A stretch of DNA of 64,000 bases from Paenibacillus nuruki (lineage in GTDB: Bacteria > Bacillota > Bacilli > Paenibacillales > Paenibacillaceae), in contig NZ_MDER01000070.1 in the NCBI RefSeq assembly GCF_001721045.1, positions 1 through 64,000 on the forward strand. Reading direction: 5' to 3'. Each line of letters opens with the position of its first letter. Position 1 is the first letter of the stretch. Shown piece by piece: positions 19,255 through 29,818 of the stretch. The position numbers and the translations under genes were made by a program. Below the pieces are notes generated by a model. It had not been told where the DNA came from and did not search any database. It was given only the letters and a program-made list of their open reading frames with translations.

Positions 19255-19860
19255 ATGCCATTAACCCCGCTTGATATACATAACAAGGAATTCTCGCGTC
19301 GTTTGCGTGGTTATGATGAAGACGAAGTAAATGAATTCCTAGATCAGGTGATCAAGGATTATGAGGGAGCGATCCGTGAAAACAAAGAACTGCAAAGTCA
19401 GTTAATGTCTATTCAGGAACGTCTTGATCATTTTGCGAATCTGGAAGATACATTGAGTAAAACGATTATTGTTGCTCAAGAAGCTGCCGATGAAGTTCGT
19501 AATAATGCGAAAAAAGAAGCTCAATTGATTATTAAAGAATCCGAGAAAAATGCGGATCGTATTATCAATGAGTCATTATCCAAATCACGCAAAGTGTCGA
19601 TGGAAGTAGAAGAGCTCAAAAAACAAGCTTCTATTTACCGCACACGTTTCCGTACATTGGTAGAAGCTCAATTAGAGCTACTTAGTCAAGATGGATGGGA
19701 TGCTTTGGAAAATCAAACGCGTGAACTGCAACGTACAAGTAATGAACGTGATCGTGAAAGAGATCGTCTAGAAGATCGCGACCGTGACCGCGATAGAGAC
19801 AGAGATCGTGAACGAGATCGCGATAATGAAGAACAGCACAGTTCAGGCGATTTGTATTAA
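19255..19860 (+). CDS. divIVA: DivIVA polar/septal coiled-coil protein
   Basis: Membrane-curvature-sensing scaffold. The N-terminal lipid-binding domain is clear (LTPLDIHNKEFSRRLRGYDE then VNEFLDQVIKDYE), followed by coiled-coil to about residue 150. The last 40 residues are unusual: a run of alternating Arg and Asp/Glu (RERDR, DRDRDRDRD) ending in SSGDLY. Start set at ATG 19255, 7 nt after AGGAGGTG; an in-frame GTG at 19246 overlaps that site. Length 201. Monocistronic by its surroundings. Confidence 0.95.
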   Translation: MPLTPLDIHNKEFSRRLRGYDEDEVNEFLDQVIKDYEGAIRENKELQSQLMSIQERLDHFANLEDTLSKTIIVAQEAADEVRNNAKKEAQLIIKESEKNADRIINESLSKSRKVSMEVEELKKQASIYRTRFRTLVEAQLELLSQDGWDALENQTRELQRTSNERDRERDRLEDRDRDRDRDRDRERDRDNEEQHSSGDLY

Positions 19861-19875
19861 GATTAATGTTGTAAG

Positions 19876-19904
19876 TTGACATTTAAAGCCTAAAGCGCTA
19901 TAAA
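19876..19904 (+). promoter_or_regulatory. SigA promoter of the ileS leader
   Basis: TTGACA (19876-19881), 17-bp spacer, TATAAA (19899-19904). Transcription would start near 19911 and give a leader of about 430 nt carrying the T-box. Confidence 0.85.
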
Positions 19905-19999
19905 TATTTTATAACTTATTTCGATTTGTTCGTGTAGACGAATATAAATATGAACATCACCATTCGTTGATAGGGTCAGTACATCATACATGTGTTCAC

Positions 20000-20276
20000 A
20001 GAGAGTTGGCGGTTGGTGCAAGCCAATGAACATCGTATGATAGAATATCCCCCTGGAGAAGCGAGGCTGAACCATAATGCAGTAAGCCGAGCCGGATTGC
20101 CAACCGTTACAGAGGCACCGCATCATTTGTGCGGATCTAAGGTGTCACTTTGCCTTGTACCCAAAGGAAAACAGTACCTATAACTGGTTTTCGTTTGAGT
20201 GGGTACGATGAAGGATTGAAGTGAAACAAGGGTGGTAACGCGAGCAACCTCGTCCCTTTCTGGGATGGGGTTTTTT
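20000..20276 (+). promoter_or_regulatory. T-box riboswitch (isoleucine)
   Basis: The T-box core AGGGTGGTAACGCG is at 20229-20242. It is followed by a terminator stem (20247-20256 with 20262-20271, ten pairs) and UUUUUU. Stem I begins near 20000 with GAGAGTTGGCGG. The probable specifier is AUC at 20047-20049 (in GAATATCCC), fitting the downstream ileS. Uncharged tRNA-Ile should stabilise the antiterminator and switch ileS on. Confidence 0.93.
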
Positions 20277-20341
20277 GATGTTTTCACAATGAATAGTTAT
20301 AACGTATTAAATATCTGTAGATGGGGAAGGATGACAAAATC

Positions 20342-23300
20342 ATGCAAAGAGTAGATGTCAAAGAAAAAGCACGTACACGTGATTTACGGATTTTAAATAA
20401 ATGGAATGAGGAAAATACATTCCAACGTTCTATTCAGAATCGCGAAGGCAAACCTAACTTTGTTTTTTATGAAGGTCCACCAACAGCTAACGGTAAGCCT
20501 CATATCGGTCACGTTCTTGGACGTGTCATCAAAGATTTTGTAGGTCGTTACCAGACGATGAAAGGATACCGTGTTGTTCGTAAAGCAGGTTGGGATACGC
20601 ATGGTCTTCCTGTAGAACTTGGTGTACAGAAAAAATTAGGCATCTCTCACAAACCTGAGATTGAAGAGTACGGTGTAGAGAAATTTATTCAAGAGTGTAA
20701 AGCAAGTGTATTTGAATATGAGCAACAATGGCGTGATCTTACATCTGCGATTGGGTACTGGACAGATCTAGATCATCCGTATGTAACGCTTGAGAATAAC
20801 TATATTGAAAGTGTGTGGAACAATCTTGCGACGATTCATGATAAAGGTCTATTGTATCGTGGGCACCGTGTAAGTCCATATTGTCCTGATTGTCAGACGA
20901 CACTAAGTTCTCATGAAGTGGCTCAAGGATATAAAGATGTCAAAGATTTGAGCGCAACCGCAAAATTCAAATTAGATGATAGTGGTGAATATATTCTAGC
21001 TTGGACAACTACACCTTGGACATTGCCTTCTCACGTAGCATTAGCTGTTAATCCAGATATGGATTATGTACGTGTGAGTCAAGATGGAAGCGTCTATATC
21101 GTTGCCAAAAATCTGGTAGACGATGTGATGAAAGATGGTAAAGGCGAATATGAAGTGCTTAGTACATTAAAAGGTGCAGAATTAGTAGGCAAAACCTATG
21201 CGCCACCTTTTAACTATTTTACAGCAGAAAAAGCAAACATCATTTTAGGTGCAGATTTTGTTACCGATGCAAGTGGTACAGGTATTGTTCATATGGCGCC
21301 TGCTCATGGTGAAGATGATTATCGTGTCTGCCGTGAAAATGGAATCAGCTTTGTGAATATGGTGGATTTAGAAGGTAAATTTGTAGCAGAAGTAACTGAT
21401 TTTGCAGGTCGTTTTGTTAAAGATTGTGATATTGATATCGTGCGTTTGTTGTCTGAAAAAGATCGTTTGTTCAGCAAAGAAAAATATGAGCATACGTATC
21501 CATTCTGCTGGCGTTGTGATACACCACTTCTATACTATGCAATGGACAGCTGGTTTATCCAAACGACAGCAGTCAAAGAACAACTGATCGCTAACAATAA
21601 AGAAGTGGATTGGTATCCAGGGCATATACGTGATGGACGCTTTGGTAAATTTTTGGAAGACTTAGTAGACTGGAATATCAGTCGTGATCGTTACTGGGGT
21701 ACACCGCTTAACGTATGGGTCTGTGCAGAGACAGGTGAACAATTTGCGCCACATAGTATCGCTGAACTTCGCGCGCGTGCGATTGGTGATGTTCCTGAAA
21801 ATATTGAACTACACAAACCGTATGTAGATGATATCAAAGTACGCAGTTCATGTGGTCAATATGAAATGATTCGTACACCTGAAGTGATCGACGTATGGTT
21901 CGATAGTGGTTCCATGCCTTTTGCTCAACAACATTATCCTTTTGAAAATCAAGATACGTTCCAAGAACAGTTCCCGGCAGATATGATCTGTGAAGGTATC
22001 GATCAGACTCGTGGTTGGTTCTACAGTCTATTAGCAGTGTCTACGTTAATCACAGGCAAAGCACCTTACAAAGCTGTTATGGCGACAGGTCATGTCTTGG
22101 ATGAACAAGGACAGAAAATGTCCAAGTCTAAAGGTAATGTTATTGATCCGTGGGAAGTCATTGATGAGTATGGAACAGATGCGTTCCGTTGGGCATTGTT
22201 ATCCGATAGTGCACCATGGAATAGCAAACGTTTCTCTAAAGGTATTGTCGGCGAAGCGAAATCTAAAATGGTTGATACTCTTGTGAATACACATGCCTTT
22301 ATGACATTGTATGCAACGATTGATGGATTCGATCCAGCAGAACATCCTTTCCAACCGTCAGCACATAAATTGGATCGTTGGATTCTATCTCGTCTGAACA
22401 GTTTAATCAAACAAGTAGAAAAAGGATTAGCTGTTAATGACTTCTTAAATGCTTCCAAAGCGATCGAAGCTTTTGTTGATGAACTCAGTAACTGGTATAT
22501 CCGTCGTTCGCGTGATCGTTTCTGGGGTAGTGGTCTAACTGAAGATAAATTAGATGCTTACCGCACATTAACAGAAGTATTATTAACAACAGCCAAATTG
22601 ATTGCACCATTTACACCTATGCTAGCTGAAGATATCTATCTAAACCTAAGCAGTGGTGAAAGTGTGCATATGGATGACTATCCTGTTGCCAATGAAGATC
22701 TGATCGACCTTGAGCTAGAACGTGATATGGAAACGGCTCGTCGTATTGTTGAATTAGCACGTAATGTACGTAACGAAACAGGGCTCAAAACACGTCAACC
22801 GCTATCTGAGCTGATCGTTTCATTGGACAAAGATTTTGATTTGAATAGTTATGAAGAGATCATCAAAGATGAGATCAATGTCAAAGGTATCCATACGGAG
22901 ACCGATGATTCTGGATTTGTTGACTTCACTCTTAAATTAAATCTTAAAGTTGCTGGTAAGAAATACGGTAAAAACGTAGGTTTCTTGCAAAACTTCTTCA
23001 AAGGCATGGCTGTAGAAGAAACGCGTAAAGTAGTTGAAGATGGCTTCTTGCATATTCTTTCTCCAGAAGGCGAAGAATTACAAGTGACGAACGAAGAACT
23101 ATTAGTTGAGAAAAAAGCGAAGTCTGGTTTTGCTTCTGCATCTGGTTATGGTCTAACAGTGGCACTCAATACAGATGTAACACCTGAACTAGAGCAAGAA
23201 GGATGGGTACGTGAGATTGTACGTGCTGTCCAAGACTATCGTAAAAAATTAGATTTACCTATTGAGAAATATGTCAATTTAACACTGTCTGTGAATGATG

Positions 23301-23437
23301 ATCTTCGTCAAGCGATCCAAACATTTGATCATGTCCTTCGTGAAAATGTATTGGTTAATGATGTATCGTTTGCTAGAGAAGAAGGCATGGAACAAGTTGA
23401 ATTAATGGGTCAAAATGTAGGTATCCGTATTTCGTAA
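20342..23437 (+). CDS. ileS: Isoleucyl-tRNA synthetase, long (type 2-like) form
   Basis: Class I aminoacyl-tRNA synthetase. HIGH is seen as GKPHIGHVLG near residue 48, KMSKS as GQKMSKSKGN near 592. An editing domain (CP1) lies between, with TTTPWTLPSHVAL. At over 1,030 residues it is about 110 longer than the B. subtilis enzyme and its N-terminus resembles the eukaryote-like IleS2 class, known for low sensitivity to mupirocin. Start set at ATG 20342 (MQRVDVKEKART), with GGGGAAGG upstream; ATG 20321 is in frame but less likely. Regulated by the T-box leader. Confidence 0.93.
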   Translation: MQRVDVKEKARTRDLRILNKWNEENTFQRSIQNREGKPNFVFYEGPPTANGKPHIGHVLGRVIKDFVGRYQTMKGYRVVRKAGWDTHGLPVELGVQKKLGISHKPEIEEYGVEKFIQECKASVFEYEQQWRDLTSAIGYWTDLDHPYVTLENNYIESVWNNLATIHDKGLLYRGHRVSPYCPDCQTTLSSHEVAQGYKDVKDLSATAKFKLDDSGEYILAWTTTPWTLPSHVALAVNPDMDYVRVSQDGSVYIVAKNLVDDVMKDGKGEYEVLSTLKGAELVGKTYAPPFNYFTAEKANIILGADFVTDASGTGIVHMAPAHGEDDYRVCRENGISFVNMVDLEGKFVAEVTDFAGRFVKDCDIDIVRLLSEKDRLFSKEKYEHTYPFCWRCDTPLLYYAMDSWFIQTTAVKEQLIANNKEVDWYPGHIRDGRFGKFLEDLVDWNISRDRYWGTPLNVWVCAETGEQFAPHSIAELRARAIGDVPENIELHKPYVDDIKVRSSCGQYEMIRTPEVIDVWFDSGSMPFAQQHYPFENQDTFQEQFPADMICEGIDQTRGWFYSLLAVSTLITGKAPYKAVMATGHVLDEQGQKMSKSKGNVIDPWEVIDEYGTDAFRWALLSDSAPWNSKRFSKGIVGEAKSKMVDTLVNTHAFMTLYATIDGFDPAEHPFQPSAHKLDRWILSRLNSLIKQVEKGLAVNDFLNASKAIEAFVDELSNWYIRRSRDRFWGSGLTEDKLDAYRTLTEVLLTTAKLIAPFTPMLAEDIYLNLSSGESVHMDDYPVANEDLIDLELERDMETARRIVELARNVRNETGLKTRQPLSELIVSLDKDFDLNSYEEIIKDEINVKGIHTETDDSGFVDFTLKLNLKVAGKKYGKNVGFLQNFFKGMAVEETRKVVEDGFLHILSPEGEELQVTNEELLVEKKAKSGFASASGYGLTVALNTDVTPELEQEGWVREIVRAVQDYRKKLDLPIEKYVNLTLSVNDDLRQAIQTFDHVLRENVLVNDVSFAREEGMEQVELMGQNVGIRIS

Positions 23438-23480
23438 ATAACAGCTATACGAATCACACGCTACGTTATACATTCAATAC

Positions 23481-23534
23481 GCATGAGCATCATTGATCTA
23501 CTTTTAGAGTAGTGAGATGATACTCATGCTTTTT
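23481..23534 (+). terminator. Terminator after ileS
   Basis: GCATGAG (23481-23487) pairs with CTCATGC (23523-23529), with inner ATCAT/ATGAT pairing, followed by TTTTTATT. Confidence 0.8.
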
Positions 23535-23572
23535 ATTATCAGGCTTCTCAATAGACGACTGATTCTAGGCTG

Positions 23573-23581
23573 TGCTACAAT
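23573..23581 (+). promoter_or_regulatory. Extended -10 promoter of lspA
   Basis: TGCTACAAT is an extended -10 element; TAGACG 18 bp upstream is a weak -35. Confidence 0.55.
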
Positions 23582-23653
23582 AAACAAAGCTGTGTTTAGT
23601 GGTAGTATTGGACGAAGCACATGGATAAGATATCAATAGGGTGGAGGATTATT

Positions 23654-24145
23654 GTGATATATTATGTGATTGCAATTATAGCGATTATTGTAGATCAGTT
23701 AACCAAATACTGGATCGCTACTGGGATGGAACGAGGAGATCAGATTTCAGTGATCGGCAATTTCTTTTTGATTACTTCCCACCGTAATCAAGGTGCTGCT
23801 TTTGGTATTTTGCAAAATCAACGCTGGTTTTTTGTCGTTGTTACTTTAATAGTCGTTGTTGCGATTATATGGTATATCCAAAAAGTAAAATCACAACCGG
23901 ATAAATTATTGCCTGTTGCTTTGTCACTTGTTTTAGGTGGAGCAATTGGTAACTTTATTGATCGTGCACGTATGGGAGAAGTCGTAGACTTTTTACAATT
24001 TAACTTCGGTAGTTATACGTTTCCGATTTTCAATGTAGCCGATTCTTGTATTGTGGTTGGGGTGGCATTGATTATTATAGACGCACTGCTGGATATGAGC
24101 CGTCAGAAGAAACAAGCTGTCGGTCATGAAGAGGAGAATGTTTAG
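23654..24145 (+). CDS. lspA: Lipoprotein signal peptidase II
   Basis: Integral membrane aspartyl protease that removes lipoprotein signal peptides. Four hydrophobic segments are visible. Family motifs: DQLTKYWIATGM near the N-terminus, HRNQGAAFGIL, and the two catalytic Asp regions NFIDRARMGEVVDFL and FNVADSCIV. Start set at GTG 23654 because GGTGGAGG lies 6-7 nt upstream and LspA normally begins at this hydrophobic helix; an ATG at 23621 would add 11 residues. Length about 163. It overlaps the next gene by one base. It would process the two binding lipoproteins encoded later in the window. Confidence 0.94.
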   Translation: MIYYVIAIIAIIVDQLTKYWIATGMERGDQISVIGNFFLITSHRNQGAAFGILQNQRWFFVVVTLIVVVAIIWYIQKVKSQPDKLLPVALSLVLGGAIGNFIDRARMGEVVDFLQFNFGSYTFPIFNVADSCIVVGVALIIIDALLDMSRQKKQAVGHEEENV

Positions 24146-25185
24146 TGAGTAAGCAAGACAAATCAGAGCTAAATGAAGTTCAAGATACACAGTCGGTAGA
24201 GCAGGATATGCCTGATCTGGAACATGCTGAAGAAATCGGTGATGATGAGACAGAAGTAAACGCTGGACAAATGATGGAATGGACAATCGATGCTGAAGAT
24301 GCCAAAACTCGTATTGATAAATACATTACAGACTTATTGCCAGAAGGTTTCTCACGTTCTCAAGTACAACAATGGATCACAGATGGCTTAGTGACTGTAG
24401 ATGGCAAAGTTATTAAAGCGAATCATAAATTGATAGAAAATGAACAGGTTATCGTTCAACTGCCAAGTCTATCTACTGTAGAAATCGAAGCACAAGATAT
24501 TCCGCTTGAGATCGTCTATGAAGATTCAGATGTAATCGTGATTAATAAGCCTCGTGGTATGGTTGTCCATCCTGCTGTCGGTCATTCTTCCGATACACTG
24601 GTTAATGCTTTGATGTATCATTGCAAAGACTTATCAGGGATCAATGGCGAAGTGCGTCCGGGTATCGTACATCGTATTGATAAAGATACAACAGGATTAT
24701 TGATGGCTGCCAAAAATGATAAAGCTCATGCTTCATTATCAGAACAGCTCAAAAATCATACGGTTACCCGCAAATATATAGCGCTTGTTCATGGTAATGT
24801 AGATCATGATCAAGGAACAATAGATGCACCGATCGGTCGTTCTCCACAGAATCGTAAAATGTTTACGGTTACGGAGAAGAACAGCAAGCATGCAGTGACC
24901 CATTTTGTAGTGACAGAGCGTTTTGGTGATTTTACATTAGTCGAACTTCGCCTTGAGACAGGACGTACACATCAAATTCGTGTGCATATGAAATTTATCG
25001 ATCATCCGCTAGTGGCAGATCCGATGTATGGACGTGTAAGAGCCAAGACATCCACACTGGATGGGCAAGCATTACATGCAGCAGTACTTGGGTTTGTTCA
25101 TCCTACAACAGGTGAATATTTAGAATTCCAAGCACCGATCCCTGATGATCTTGAACAAGTGTTGTTTTCACTACGTAATCGTTAA
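24145..25185 (+). CDS. RluD-family rRNA pseudouridine synthase
   Basis: Pseudouridine synthase of the RluA/RluD family (B. subtilis YlyB type). An acidic extension of about 45 residues precedes an S4 RNA-binding domain (about 55-110). The catalytic domain has HRIDKDTTGLL near residue 178, whose Asp is the catalytic residue, and the ETGRTHQIRVHM motif near 271. GTG start overlapping the lspA stop by one base, with GAGGAG upstream. The N-terminal acidic stretch is longer than usual. The exact rRNA target cannot be told from sequence. Confidence 0.9.
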   Translation: MSKQDKSELNEVQDTQSVEQDMPDLEHAEEIGDDETEVNAGQMMEWTIDAEDAKTRIDKYITDLLPEGFSRSQVQQWITDGLVTVDGKVIKANHKLIENEQVIVQLPSLSTVEIEAQDIPLEIVYEDSDVIVINKPRGMVVHPAVGHSSDTLVNALMYHCKDLSGINGEVRPGIVHRIDKDTTGLLMAAKNDKAHASLSEQLKNHTVTRKYIALVHGNVDHDQGTIDAPIGRSPQNRKMFTVTEKNSKHAVTHFVVTERFGDFTLVELRLETGRTHQIRVHMKFIDHPLVADPMYGRVRAKTSTLDGQALHAAVLGFVHPTTGEYLEFQAPIPDDLEQVLFSLRNR

Positions 25186-25200
25186 GCCATGAATAAGTCA

Positions 25201-25236
25201 AAGAAGTCATTCTATCACTAGAATGGCTTCTTTTTT
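25201..25236 (+). terminator. Terminator after the rluD-like gene
   Basis: AAGAAGTCATTCTA pairs with TAGAATGGCTTCTT (loop TCAC), followed by TTTT. Confidence 0.9.
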
Positions 25237-25450
25237 ATGTCTACATCCTATCGACAACTAATTCAATAGAACATTGTAATGGATCATCATGAATAAATAA
25301 TGAATAAAAATCGATTAAAATGATATTTTTACTTATAATTGTGGATATTTATTCGTATATATTGTATAATTATGATTATTAAAACGAAGTGTGATAATCC
25401 TTTTACAACTATATAATGATTTCTTCATCATCCCACGGTAAGTTGTGCGG
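25237..25450. other. AT-rich intergenic stretch upstream of the pyr promoter
   Basis: Very AT-rich, with no convincing reading frame, RNA motif or repeat. I see nothing identifiable before the pyr promoter at 25451. Confidence 0.5.
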
Positions 25451-25479
25451 TTGACAGTGACTCAAGTTTCTGTCATAAT
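25451..25479 (+). promoter_or_regulatory. SigA promoter of the pyr operon
   Basis: TTGACA (25451-25456), 17-bp spacer, CATAAT (25474-25479). Expected transcription start near 25486, leaving a leader of about 290 nt. Confidence 0.85.
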
Positions 25480-25508
25480 TCATTTCAGATGAATAAGCAC
25501 CTTTAATT

Positions 25509-25664
25509 CAGTCCCGTGAGACTGGCAAGGTAACGTGAACGATGTTCACTGTAGGACACCCTCTGTGTGGAGTGGTGCATACTACAGTGCGTCTGAGTAT
25601 GACTGTCATGACGTGTGTCTATGACTACAGACTCCTTGCCGTTTTAGGGCAGGGAGTCTTTTTT
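25509..25664 (+). promoter_or_regulatory. PyrR-dependent attenuator
   Basis: AGTCCCGTGAGACT at 25510-25523, followed by GGCAAGG, fits the PyrR-binding anti-antiterminator (conserved UCCNGNGAGR core). A strong terminator follows: AGACTCCTTGCC (25629-25640) pairs with GGCAGGGAGTCT (25648-25659), then TTTTT. UMP-bound PyrR should favour termination. Only this one attenuator is visible, against three in the B. subtilis pyr operon. Confidence 0.9.
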
Positions 25665-25710
25665 ATACCCTGTCTTAGAACGTGCAATCTAGTCAGGAAA
25701 TCAAGTATGA

Positions 25711-27248
<1,538 letters not shown>

Positions 27249-27287
27249 GCACTACGATGATCAACAATACAACTTCGGAGGTTAACA

Positions 27288-28613
27288 ATGACACTTTTTA
27301 TCAAAAACGCAAATGTATTGAACGGAAATAACGAACTGAAAATCAAACATATATGGATCGAAAATAATAGTATTAAACATTTATTTACAGGCGATCAAAA
27401 TGCAGCAGAATTGCTTGTCCAATATGGAGCAGGTAAAGAAGTAACAGAAATTGATGCATCTGGTAAGCTAGTTACACCAGGATTAATTGATATGCATGTT
27501 CATTTACGTGAACCTGGTTTTGAACACAAAGAAACAATTGCAACCGGTACAGCATCAGCGGCAAAAGGTGGATTTACAACGATTGCTTGTATGCCTAATA
27601 CACGCCCGGTAACAGATAATGCGGATACGGTGAAGCTTGTACTGGACAAAGCAGCAGAAGCAGGCAGTGTTAAAGTACTTCCTTATGCAGCGATTACTTT
27701 AAATGAGCTAGGCAGAGAATTAACAGACTTTACAGCACTCAAAGCAGCAGGGGCTATCGGATTCACCGATGATGGTGTAGGTGTACAAAATGCACAAATG
27801 ATGAAAAATGCGATGGCACTTGCCGCTTCGATGGATATGCCAGTCATTGCTCACTGTGAAGATGATTCACTGGTCGTTGGAGCATCAGTTAGTGAAGGCG
27901 AATTTGCTCGTAAACATGGTCTCAAAGGGATTCCAAATGAGTCTGAAGCTATCCATGTAGGACGTGACATTTTACTGGCTGAAGCTACAGGTGTTCATTA
28001 TCATGTGTGTCATGTCAGTACAGAGCAATCAATTCGCTTGATCCGCTTAGCCAAATCGATCGGTGTCAAAGTGACTGCTGAGGTATGTCCGCATCATTTG
28101 ATCTTATCGGATGAAGATATTCCAGGTATGGATGCGAACTGGAAAATGAATCCACCTCTACGTACACCACGTGATGTAGAAGCTTGTATTCAAGCATTAG
28201 AGGATGGAACGATTGATATTATTGTGACAGACCATGCTCCTCATAGTGAAGAGGAAAAAGCAAAAGGAATGGAATTAGCACCTTTCGGTATCGTCGGATT
28301 CGAGACCGCATTTCCATTGTTATATACCAAATTTGTAAAAACAGGACGCTGGTCATTACAAATGCTTGTAGATCGCATGACATCTGATCCAGCTAAAGTA
28401 TTCCGCTTACCAACAGGGCGCTTAGAGCAAGGGGCTCCTGCTGATCTAACCGTGATTGATCTGGAAACAGAGCAAGTGGTTGATCCAACTACATTTGCTA
28501 CAAAAGGAAAAAATACACCATTTACCAACTGGACATTACAAGGTTGGCCACAGACAACGATCGTAGACGGTCAAGTCGTGTGGTCGCAGGAAGCTACGGC
28601 TTCCAAAGCATAA
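27288..28613 (+). CDS. pyrC: Dihydroorotase
   Basis: Zinc amidohydrolase that cyclises carbamoyl aspartate. The metal-binding motif DMHVHLREPG is near residue 68; the second site is seen in HVSTEQS near 241, and the catalytic Asp in IVTDHAPHS near 314. Length 441 fits the class I dihydroorotases of Bacilli. TCGGAGG precedes the ATG. Confidence 0.96.
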   Translation: MTLFIKNANVLNGNNELKIKHIWIENNSIKHLFTGDQNAAELLVQYGAGKEVTEIDASGKLVTPGLIDMHVHLREPGFEHKETIATGTASAAKGGFTTIACMPNTRPVTDNADTVKLVLDKAAEAGSVKVLPYAAITLNELGRELTDFTALKAAGAIGFTDDGVGVQNAQMMKNAMALAASMDMPVIAHCEDDSLVVGASVSEGEFARKHGLKGIPNESEAIHVGRDILLAEATGVHYHVCHVSTEQSIRLIRLAKSIGVKVTAEVCPHHLILSDEDIPGMDANWKMNPPLRTPRDVEACIQALEDGTIDIIVTDHAPHSEEEKAKGMELAPFGIVGFETAFPLLYTKFVKTGRWSLQMLVDRMTSDPAKVFRLPTGRLEQGAPADLTVIDLETEQVVDPTTFATKGKNTPFTNWTLQGWPQTTIVDGQVVWSQEATASKA

Positions 28614-28686
28614 ATATACTAAAAAATGATATAAATATTCATTTTAATATAACAAACTTTTAAGATAGATAGAGGAGTGAAACGGG

Positions 28687-29817
28687 ATGCAGGCAAAATT
28701 GTTATTAGAAGATGGAACATTATTTACAGGCCGTAGTTTCGGAGCAGAAGGCGAAACAACTGGAGAAGTTGTATTTAATACCGGAATTACCGGTTACCAA
28801 GAGGTGCTATCTGACCCTTCATATTGTGGACAGATCGTCACGATGACGTATCCACTGATCGGCAACTATGGTATTAACCGTGATGACTTTGAATCGGTTC
28901 GTCCGTACATTAATGGATTCGTTGTTCGTAGACATGAGCCTGTACCTAGTAACTGGCGTGCTCAATACACGATTGATGAGTTGCTACGCGAACATGGCAT
29001 TATCGGAATAAGTGATATTGATACACGCATGTTAACACGTCGTATCCGCCATCAAGGAACAATGCGAGGCATTTTGACAAGCGGATCATTATCAACAGAA
29101 GAATTGATGGAGCGTCTGAACAGTAGCGTATCGGCTACGAACCAAGTAAGTCACACTTCAACTTCTCATATTTATACAAGTCCAGGACCGAAAGAACGTA
29201 TTGTACTGATCGATTACGGCGCAAAAACAGGGATTGTACGTGAACTGTCTCAGCGTGGTTGTGATGTTGTGGTTGTACCGCAAGATACAACAGCAGAACA
29301 GATTCGCCGTCTGCATCCAGATGGTATTCAATTATCTAACGGTCCAGGAGATCCGAAAGATGTACCGGCTGCGGTTAAAGTGATTGAAGAATTACTTGGC
29401 GAATATCCAATCTTCGGTATTTGCTTAGGACATCAATTGTTCGCTTTGGCTTGCGGAGCAGACACAGACAAATTGAAATTTGGACATCGTGGTGGTAACC
29501 ATCCTGTCAAAGATTTGCAAACAGGTCGTTGCTACATTACATCGCAAAATCATGGTTATACGGTGAAAGAAGCTTCTATCGAAGGAACAGAACTTGAAGT
29601 AACTCATATCAATAACAATGATAAAACAATTGAAGGATTAAAGCATAAGACGTATCCAGCATTTTCAGTACAGTATCATCCAGAAGCAGCACCAGGGCCT
29701 TTTGATAACGGCTATCTATTCGATCAATTTCTAACGATGATTCGTGAGTATAAAGAACAACACCCTCAAAAAACGCGTCAAGCCGAAATGATGGCTGCTG
29801 TGAAAGGAGCTAACTGA
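28687..29817 (+). CDS. carA: Carbamoyl-phosphate synthase small subunit
   Basis: Glutaminase subunit that supplies ammonia to CarB. The class I amidotransferase triad is intact: Cys in [11 protein letters not shown] near residue 247, and His/Glu in [10 protein letters not shown] near 332. The N-terminal domain has [15 protein letters not shown]. Length 376 is normal. GAGGAGTGAAA precedes the ATG. One base separates it from carB. Confidence 0.97.
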   Translation: MQAKLLLEDGTLFTGRSFGAEGETTGEVVFNTGITGYQEVLSDPSYCGQIVTMTYPLIGNYGINRDDFESVRPYINGFVVRRHEPVPSNWRAQYTIDELLREHGIIGISDIDTRMLTRRIRHQGTMRGILTSGSLSTEELMERLNSSVSATNQVSHTSTSHIYTSPGPKERIVLIDYGAKTGIVRELSQRGCDVVVVPQDTTAEQIRRLHPDGIQLSNGPGDPKDVPAAVKVIEELLGEYPIFGICLGHQLFALACGADTDKLKFGHRGGNHPVKDLQTGRCYITSQNHGYTVKEASIEGTELEVTHINNNDKTIEGLKHKTYPAFSVQYHPEAAPGPFDNGYLFDQFLTMIREYKEQHPQKTRQAEMMAAVKGAN

Positions 29818-29818
29818 T

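Noticed and set aside
19992-20183. 63-codon frame in the ileS leader
   Set aside because: It lies inside the T-box riboswitch and has no ribosome binding site.
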